From Pseudomonadota bacterium (lineage in GTDB: Bacteria; Pseudomonadota; Alphaproteobacteria; Caulobacterales; Caulobacteraceae), in assembly GCA_023436945.1 (NCBI GenBank), contig JAEZHG010000323.1, forward strand, positions 1-10,360: a stretch of 10,360 bases of DNA, given 5' to 3'. Of the stretch, positions 5,807 to 10,360 are shown piece by piece. The translations under genes were made by a program, and so were the position numbers. Under the pieces are notes generated by a model, which made no database searches, had not been told where the DNA came from, and saw nothing but the letters and a program-made list of their open reading frames with translations. Positions within the stretch are counted from its first letter, which is position 1, and every line of letters starts with the position of its first letter.

Positions 5807-7642
5807 TTACAGGCTGGGCTGACCGCCGCCCGCGGCGATCCATGCGTCCACCTGCTCTTCCAACACCTGAAGCGGCACCGCACCGGAGCCGAGCACGACG
5901 GTGTGGAAGTCGCGGATGTTGAACTTGTCACCCAGCGCCGCCTGAGCCTTGCGACGCAGCTCGAAGATCTTCAACTCGCCGATCTTGTAGCTGGTGGCCT
6001 GCCCCGGGCTGGTGATGTAGCGCTCGGTTTCCTTCTGGATGTCGCGCTCGGACAGCAGCGAGTTCTGGCGGAAGTAGTCCATCGCCTGTTCGCGGCTCCA
6101 GCGCTTGGCGTGCAGACCGGTATCGAGCACCAGACGCACGGCACGCCACAGCTCGGTCGAGAGGCGGCCGAAGTCCGAGTACGGGTCCTGATAGAAGCCC
6201 ATCTCCTTGCCCAGCTGCTCGGCGTAGAGGCCCCAGCCTTCCGAATAGACGCCATAGCCACCGAAGCGGCGGAACGACGGCACACCTTCAAGCTCTTGCG
6301 CATAGGCGATCTGGAAGTGGTGGCCCGGTGCGCCTTCGTGCAGGCTGATGCCCTCGACCTGCGGCTTCAGAACCTGCGTCATGTCCGACAGGTTCATATA
6401 GTAGATGCCCGGACGCGAGCCGTCCGGTGCGGGGCGGTTATAGAAAGCGATCGAAGCCGTTGCCTCGCGGAACGGCTCGACGGCGCGCACTTCCAGCCCA
6501 GCCTTCGGCAGGGTCGAGAACCACTGGTCCGAAATCTCCATCACGCGGGCCACATAGCCACGCGCATCGTTCAGGAAGGCTTCCTTGCCCTCCGGCGTGT
6601 TCGGATACTGGAACTGTGGGTCGGTTTTGATGAAGGTGAAGAACTCTTGCAGGGTGCCGGTAAAGCCGACCTGCGCCTTAATCACTTCCATATCGGCCTG
6701 AATACGGGCAACCTCGGCCAGACCGATGTTGTGGATCTCATCGGCTGTCAGGTTGGTGGTCGTCGAAAGCTGAAGGCGGGCGTTGTAATAGGCCTCGCCG
6801 TTCGGCAAACGCCACACGCCATCGTTGCTGTCAGCCTTGGCCTGAGCTTCGCCCAGAGCCGTCAGAACAGTTTCAAAACCGCGCTTGTACGGGCCGGTCA
6901 GGGCGTCGCGCGCGGAGGCCAGCAGGCGGTCCTTGGTGGCCTGATCGGTATCGAGCGCGTTCACCTTCTTTTGGATATCGGCCCAGACAGGGTTTTCCGC
7001 GCCACCGTCAAACGGTGCGCCCGCGATCACGGCGCGGGTGTTGTCGAAAGACGGCTCGAACACGAACATCGGCGAGACAATGCCCTTGGCCGTGCGGTCA
7101 CGAAGCGTCGAGGCGACCTCGCCCATGTAACGTTCGGCATCGACCAGACGGGCCACATAGGCCTCGGCGTCCGAGACGCTGGTGACGCGGTGGTTATTAA
7201 TCATGAAGACCGGAAGACCGGTGGTCGGGTTGCCGTTGGCGGCAAACTGGAAGCCCCAGTCGCGCCACTGGTTCGACAGGCGGGCCTGCTCGACCTGATA
7301 TTCGAAAAGGCGCACCGACAGCTTGTTTTGGGCCGACAGTTTCGAGGTATCGAACGACGACTTCAACTCGGCCAACTGCGCTTCCAGCAGAGCCAGCGAA
7401 CGGCCTTGGGCGGCTGCGGAGTTGTCGTCCAGCTTGTCGTAGTCGGTCTTCAGACCCATCGAGGTCATCTGCTGCGGGCTGAGCGCCAGGCGGGCCTGAT
7501 AGGCGGCCTCGAACCAGTCCGACAGACGGGCGTCCTCGCTTTGGGCGCTGGCAACGGCAGCCGGTGCGGTGGACGCTACGGCCATGGGTGCCACGCCACA
7601 CAGGGCCAAGGCAGCAACGGAAGAAATCAGAATGTGGCGCAT
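5807..7642 (-). CDS. Exported DUF885-family protein (probable zinc metallopeptidase)
   Basis: A 611-aa protein with an N-terminal signal peptide (MRHILISSVAALALCGVAPM, cleavage probably between residues 24 and 34), so periplasmic or secreted. C15 is preceded by leucine and does not form a good lipobox. The mature protein is one DUF885 domain, mostly helical, of usual length. The conserved metal site is visible as HEGAPGHH (435-442) and YSEGWGLYAEQLG (466-478), which should supply zinc ligands and a catalytic glutamate in the manner of gluzincin peptidases. The GSGAVPLQVLE ending (586-595) is also typical. Substrate is unknown; related proteins are annotated as peptidases. A GGGGGAG sequence about 6 nt upstream supports the ATG. 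A sigma-73-like promoter lies upstream and a strong terminator downstream, so it is probably monocistronic. Confidence 0.92.
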   Translation of the reverse strand: MRHILISSVAALALCGVAPMAVASTAPAAVASAQSEDARLSDWFEAAYQARLALSPQQMTSMGLKTDYDKLDDNSAAAQGRSLALLEAQLAELKSSFDTSKLSAQNKLSVRLFEYQVEQARLSNQWRDWGFQFAANGNPTTGLPVFMINNHRVTSVSDAEAYVARLVDAERYMGEVASTLRDRTAKGIVSPMFVFEPSFDNTRAVIAGAPFDGGAENPVWADIQKKVNALDTDQATKDRLLASARDALTGPYKRGFETVLTALGEAQAKADSNDGVWRLPNGEAYYNARLQLSTTTNLTADEIHNIGLAEVARIQADMEVIKAQVGFTGTLQEFFTFIKTDPQFQYPNTPEGKEAFLNDARGYVARVMEISDQWFSTLPKAGLEVRAVEPFREATASIAFYNRPAPDGSRPGIYYMNLSDMTQVLKPQVEGISLHEGAPGHHFQIAYAQELEGVPSFRRFGGYGVYSEGWGLYAEQLGKEMGFYQDPYSDFGRLSTELWRAVRLVLDTGLHAKRWSREQAMDYFRQNSLLSERDIQKETERYITSPGQATSYKIGELKIFELRRKAQAALGDKFNIRDFHTVVLGSGAVPLQVLEEQVDAWIAAGGGQPSL

Positions 7643-7677
7643 AGGCGCTCCCCCTCACTCAAAGTCAGGGGCGCACC

Positions 7678-7703
7678 CTTTCAGCAAAGCCTGGCGGTGA
7701 CAA
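7678..7703 (-). promoter_or_regulatory. Candidate sigma-73-type promoter of the DUF885 gene
   Basis: On the minus strand TTGTCAC (7703-7697), an 11-nt spacer and GCTGAAAG (7685-7678) resemble the Caulobacter housekeeping consensus TTGACGS-N10/14-GCTANAWC, with two mismatches in each box. Transcription would begin near 7671, leaving a leader of about 28 nt with the GGGGGAG ribosome binding site. It sits between the terminator of the upstream gene and the DUF885 start. Confidence 0.45.
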
Positions 7704-7717
7704 GATTTCAGTGAATT

Positions 7718-7751
7718 GAAAACATTAAGGCCGGAAACATTACCTCCGGCC
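7718..7751 (-). terminator. Probable terminator of the thiamine-diphosphate enzyme gene
   Basis: GGCCGGA (7729-7735) pairs perfectly with TCCGGCC (7745-7751) around a 9-nt loop. On the minus strand the stem is followed by TTAATGTTTTC, a broken T-run. The hairpin begins 9 nt after the stop codon of the gene. Confidence 0.6.
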
Positions 7752-7760
7752 CCAAGCGGT

Positions 7761-9419
7761 TTAACCACCACGCAGTTGGCTGATGGTCTTGGCCGGAGAA
7801 ATCTGCTCGGTGTCGGCCAGCAGGTGGATCAGTGCCGGACGCCCCTGCACATTAGCCTCGCAGCATTGTTTGAGGGCCGCGGGGAAGTCCTCGGTCTTGG
7901 TCACTTTCACGGCAAAGGCCCCGAAGGCCTCGGCATATTTGACGAAGTCGGGGTTCTTCAGGTCCGTACCGATCACACGACCCGGATAGTGGGTCTCCTG
8001 ATGCATACGGATGGTGCCATAGGTGGCGTTGTCGACCACGATGACGGTGATGCCGAGACCATACTGGGCCGCGGTCGCCATCTCGCAGGCGCTCATCATG
8101 AAGTCGCCGTCGCCTGCGAAACAGACGACCTGACGCTCGGGCATCATCAGCTTGGCGGCCACTGCTGCCGGATAGCCATAACCCATGGCACCTGAGGTCG
8201 GGGCCAGTTGGGCGCGGCGGCAGGTGTGGCGATAGAAGCGGTGCAGCCATGCAGCAAAGTTACCCGCACCATTGGTCAGGACGGCATCGCTTTGCAGACC
8301 AACCGATAGATGGCCGACAACTTCCGACAGGTTCACATCGCCCACCGTGTCGATGCGCGAGGAGAAGGCCGTATAGGCGTCATTGGCGGCCTTGGCCTGA
8401 TCATGCCATTGGCCGCTGGTTTCGATCTCGGAGATGGCGAGTGCGGCAAGGCTGTTATCGGCACAGGCCGACATCAAAGGGGCCCAGACACGGCCCAGTT
8501 CCTCGGCACCCGGATGGATATGGACCATCACCTCTGCGGTGCGGTCTCGGTCCAGCGTGGTGTAGCCTTGGGTGGCGTTCTCGCCCAAGCGCGCGCCGAT
8601 GACGATCATCAGGTCGGTCTGTTTGACCCGCTCGATCAGCTTGGGCGCACAGCCGATACCCAGATCACCCGCATAGCAGGGATGGTTGTTGGGGATCAGG
8701 TCCTTGCGGCGGAACGACAGGGCGGTCGGGATGCCGTTCTTCTTGGCCCATGCGGCGATGGCGTGGCTGGCCTCGTCGGTCCAGCCCGAGCCGCCCAACA
8801 CCAGCAGCGGGCTCTTGGCGGCATCAAGGCGCGCCTTCAAATCTTCAACGAATGCCGGATCAAGCGCCGCACGCGCAGGGCGCACCGGACGCACCGGAGC
8901 CGGACCACCGTCCTCGTGTAGCAGGTTTTCAGGCAGGGCGATGACCACAGGTCCCATCCGGCCCTGAAGTGCGGTCGCAAAGGCGCGCTCTACGATCTCG
9001 GTCGTGCGCTCGGGGCTTTCGATCTCGGTCGCCCATTTGGCAAGGGTGCCGAAGGTCTGGCGGTAATCGACTTCCTGAAACGCCTCGCGGCCACGGTCGC
9101 TGAGCGCGATCTGACCCACGAACATGATCAGAGGTGTGGAATCCTGTTGGGCCGTATGAATACCGACCGAAGCCTGCGTCGCGCCCGGACCGCGGGTGAC
9201 CATGCAGATGCCGGGCTTTCCGGTCAGCTTGCCATAGGCCTCGGCCATGTTGGCGGCCCCTGCCTCGTGACGGCAGATGATGACCTCGATCTTGTCGCGG
9301 ACATCATAGAGGGCATTCAACACCGCCAGATAACTCTCGCCCGGCACACAGAAGACCTTGTCCACGCCATTGACGACGAGGGTTTCAACCAAACGATGGG
9401 CGGCGGAGGCTTGCGTCAT
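7761..9419 (-). CDS. Thiamine-diphosphate-dependent enzyme of the acetolactate synthase superfamily
   Basis: A 552-aa cytoplasmic protein with the three-domain layout of the family. The N-terminal pyrimidine-binding domain spans about 1-170, with the activating glutamate E52 in CRHEAGAANMAEAYG (49-63) and GPGATQASVGIHTA (77-90). A central domain covers about 190-330. The C-terminal diphosphate-binding domain has GDGDFMMSACEM (436-447) and DN (463-464), the metal/ThDP motif. It differs from biosynthetic acetohydroxyacid synthase: no ilvN-like subunit gene is adjacent, and the segment after DN reads ATYGTIRMHQE, lacking the tryptophan linked to 2-ketobutyrate preference. The substrate is therefore unknown; decarboxylase, lyase or synthase activity are all possible. 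The ribosome binding site is weak (GGG, then CCCTC before ATG). Divergent from the entericidin gene across 133 nt. Confidence 0.88.
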   Translation of the reverse strand: MTQASAAHRLVETLVVNGVDKVFCVPGESYLAVLNALYDVRDKIEVIICRHEAGAANMAEAYGKLTGKPGICMVTRGPGATQASVGIHTAQQDSTPLIMFVGQIALSDRGREAFQEVDYRQTFGTLAKWATEIESPERTTEIVERAFATALQGRMGPVVIALPENLLHEDGGPAPVRPVRPARAALDPAFVEDLKARLDAAKSPLLVLGGSGWTDEASHAIAAWAKKNGIPTALSFRRKDLIPNNHPCYAGDLGIGCAPKLIERVKQTDLMIVIGARLGENATQGYTTLDRDRTAEVMVHIHPGAEELGRVWAPLMSACADNSLAALAISEIETSGQWHDQAKAANDAYTAFSSRIDTVGDVNLSEVVGHLSVGLQSDAVLTNGAGNFAAWLHRFYRHTCRRAQLAPTSGAMGYGYPAAVAAKLMMPERQVVCFAGDGDFMMSACEMATAAQYGLGITVIVVDNATYGTIRMHQETHYPGRVIGTDLKNPDFVKYAEAFGAFAVKVTKTEDFPAALKQCCEANVQGRPALIHLLADTEQISPAKTISQLRGG

Positions 9420-9552
9420 GAGGGACCCGCTTGCAAAACAAGTGACAGGATATGGCCACGGTTACGCGGCAATGTCGGATATACATAGGCCGAACGAACG
9501 CCGGTCATCTACAAACGATTTGTCACATCCCACAGGTTTTGGAGACCTAAAA

Positions 9553-9690
9553 ATGCGCAAACTCATCGCACTGGGCATGGTTGCAGTCGCGCTCTCGACG
9601 GCAGCGTGCAACACCATTTCGGGCATCGGTCGTGACATGCAGGCCGCTGGCCGCGCCGTGACCAACTCTTCGGATCAGGCGCGGCGCTAA
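9553..9690 (+). CDS. Entericidin A/B-family micro-lipoprotein
   Basis: A 45-aa protein: MRKLIALGMVAVALSTAAC forms a lipoprotein signal peptide with the lipidated cysteine at C19 (lipobox TAAC, with T at -3 somewhat unusual). The mature peptide is 27 residues, beginning CNTISGIGRDMQAAGRAV, the entericidin pattern (CNTxxGxGxDxQxAG). In Escherichia coli the ecnA/ecnB pair acts as antidote and toxin; many bacteria carry a single copy of unknown role, and no partner is visible here. The frame stays open upstream of 9553, but GGAG at 9541-9544, 8 nt before this ATG, and the signal peptide decide the start. A weak stress-sigma-like motif lies at 9495-9519. A hairpin follows directly after the stop. 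Confidence 0.88.
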   Translation: MRKLIALGMVAVALSTAACNTISGIGRDMQAAGRAVTNSSDQARR

Positions 9691-9709
9691 GCCTGACAGC
9701 CGTTCAGGC
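9691..9709 (+). terminator. Weak hairpin after the entericidin gene
   Basis: GCCTGA (9691-9696) pairs with TCAGGC (9704-9709) around a 7-nt loop, directly after the stop codon. No proper T-run follows (CGTCATGTT), so termination may be inefficient or may also use the hairpin at 9729-9750. Confidence 0.4.
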
Positions 9710-9721
9710 CGTCATGTTAAA

Positions 9722-9750
9722 AGGCAGAGGACGGGTTATTCGACCCGTCC
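9722..9750 (-). terminator. Terminator hairpin overlapping the stop codon of the COG3650 lipoprotein gene
   Basis: GGACGGGT (9729-9736) pairs perfectly with ACCCGTCC (9743-9750) around a 6-nt loop. The stop codon (9736-9738) lies at the loop and its edge, so the last codons form part of the stem. On the minus strand a TTTT tract follows about 6 nt after the stem (9725-9722 region). The spacing of that tract is longer than ideal. Confidence 0.5.
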
Positions 9751-10197
9751 GCTCTCGCCGACGCGCTGGAGCGCTTCTTTCGAGGCAGCACAGCCGACGT
9801 GGATCTTATCCCCCACCTCGACACGGGCAGTCAGCGGATAGGTGCGGTCGCTCATCGTGTCCGAGCAGTCGGTGCCGGTCACGGTCACAGCCAGCTTCTT
9901 GCCGTCTGCAGTGGTGCCGCTCCAGACAGCGACATTACCGGTAACTTCCGGTCCGGTGTGGCTGACGGTGAAGGTCTCGCCGTCCATCGGCTTATAGGTC
10001 AGGCCGGCCGGTTCGATGTCAACGCTCCAGAACGGCTCGTTACCCAGAGCCATGAGCGACTGGTCCAGCTTCACGCCGGCCACCTCGGAAGCAGCAGGAG
10101 CCTCGGGCGAAGCGGCCGGAGCCGATGAGTTTTGACCGCAGGCTGCCAGAGCCATCAGGCCCGCCATCATCGGTGCCATATAAATAACTGGGCGCAT
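9736..10197 (-). CDS. COG3650-family lipoprotein
   Basis: A 153-aa predicted lipoprotein. The signal peptide ends in the lipobox LAAC with lipidated C20; G21-Q22 at +2/+3 do not suggest inner-membrane retention. An Ala/Pro/Ser-rich linker (24-38) leads to a small globular domain with the family signatures LGNEPFWSVDI (51-61) and CSDTMSDRTYP (111-121). C111 and C136 (VGCAASK) are positioned to form a disulfide. The function of this family is not established; its members are envelope proteins sometimes found with META/HslJ domains. I chose the ATG at 10197 rather than 10209, because the first ATG overlaps the ribosome binding site GGAG, which is 6 nt from the second. Convergent with the entericidin gene, 45 nt between stops. 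Confidence 0.82.
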   Translation of the reverse strand: MRPVIYMAPMMAGLMALAACGQNSSAPAASPEAPAASEVAGVKLDQSLMALGNEPFWSVDIEPAGLTYKPMDGETFTVSHTGPEVTGNVAVWSGTTADGKKLAVTVTGTDCSDTMSDRTYPLTARVEVGDKIHVGCAASKEALQRVGESGRVE

Positions 10198-10203
10198 TCG
10201 CTT

Positions 10204-10207
10204 CTCC
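10204..10207 (-). promoter_or_regulatory. Ribosome binding site deciding the COG3650 lipoprotein start
   Basis: On the minus strand ATGGAGAAGCGAATG contains two in-frame ATGs. GGAG lies 6 nt before the second, the normal spacing, while the first ATG overlaps GGAG by one base and has no good site of its own upstream. The shorter start also places a positive residue immediately before the hydrophobic signal segment. Confidence 0.7.
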
Positions 10208-10267
10208 ATTACAACGTTCGGTTATTCTTTCGCCCCACTGTCGGCTTTGTCCAGCTTGGCATCAGGC

Positions 10268-10302
10268 AAAAAGAAAGGGCCGATACCCGAAGGCATCGGC
10301 CC
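10268..10302 (-). terminator. Intrinsic terminator of the gene entering from the right edge
   Basis: GGGCCGAT (10277-10284) pairs perfectly with ATCGGCCC (10295-10302). After one A-C mismatch, an inner CC/GG pair encloses a CGAA loop. On the minus strand the stem is followed by TTTCTTTTT (10276-10268). It starts 23 nt after the stop codon of the minus-strand gene at 10326-10360. Confidence 0.85.
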
Positions 10303-10325
10303 CTGATTTTGTTCCGGCCAATCGC

Positions 10326-10360
10326 TTAGCGCTGGACCCATTGGCCCGAGGCATTGCGGT
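10326..10360 (-). CDS. 3' end of an unidentified minus-strand gene (partial)
   Basis: On the minus strand a frame entering from the right edge ends in RNASGQWVQR and then TAA (10328-10326). A strong terminator follows 23 nt later, which supports this being a true gene end. Ten residues do not allow a family assignment. Confidence 0.55.
   Translation of the reverse strand, partial: RNASGQWVQR

Noticed and set aside
5903..7714. A 603-codon open frame on the + strand, opposite the DUF885 gene
   Set aside because: It is the antisense shadow of a gene with clear signal peptide and metal-site motifs. Its translation is rich in Arg, Gly and His with no recognisable domain, and long antisense frames are expected in GC-rich DNA with biased third positions.
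8310..8921. A 203-codon + strand frame over the ThDP enzyme gene
   Set aside because: It is opposite conserved coding sequence and has no recognisable motif.
9358..9552. Upstream extension of the entericidin frame to 9358
   Set aside because: The extension would overlap the start of the divergent ThDP gene and lacks a signal; GGAG at 9541-9544 and the lipoprotein signal peptide fix the start at 9553.

Overview
The window looks like ordinary chromosomal core sequence from an alphaproteobacterium, most likely of the order Caulobacterales (Brevundimonas/Asticcacaulis-like). The basis is GC-rich coding DNA on both strands, the style of the TrmD, L19, YidB-like, DUF885 and COG3650 proteins, and a Caulobacter sigma-73-like promoter before the DUF885 gene. 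The order-level assignment is an inference from protein style, not from a search. No mobile element, CRISPR array, tRNA, rRNA or phage gene was seen, and every complete gene is intact.

Layout. At 1-52 is the 3' end of an unidentified + strand gene. fmt (methionyl-tRNA formyltransferase) and truA (tRNA pseudouridine synthase) follow as a one-base-overlapping + strand pair (118-1790). They abut, stop codon to stop codon, a convergent YidB-like (DUF937) gene on the minus strand. A 280-bp divergent intergenic region (2241-2526) holds a perfect 12-bp palindrome. It leads to an exported CHAP-domain amidase/peptidase with its own terminator. Next come kynA (tryptophan 2,3-dioxygenase) and a PA2169/DUF2383 four-helix-bundle gene, both + strand, which end at a strong bidirectional terminator shared with rplS.

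From 4584 to 9419 all genes are on the minus strand: rplS and trmD (translation pair), an exported DUF885 zinc-peptidase-like protein, and a thiamine-diphosphate enzyme of the acetolactate-synthase superfamily. Each unit is separated by a hairpin terminator. A divergent entericidin-type micro-lipoprotein (45 aa) lies at 9553-9690. It is followed by a convergent COG3650-family lipoprotein gene, and the last bases hold the 3' end of another minus-strand gene with a strong terminator.

Functionally, fmt, truA, trmD and rplS serve translation (initiator tRNA formylation, anticodon-loop modification, ribosome). The CHAP protein, DUF885 protein, entericidin and COG3650 lipoprotein are cell-envelope proteins. 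kynA starts tryptophan catabolism but stands without other kyn genes. I found no convincing undescribed system. The points most worth a second look are the separation of trmD-rplS from any rpsP-rimM, the possible stress-sigma promoters, the unassigned ThDP enzyme and the compact gene-end arrangements.
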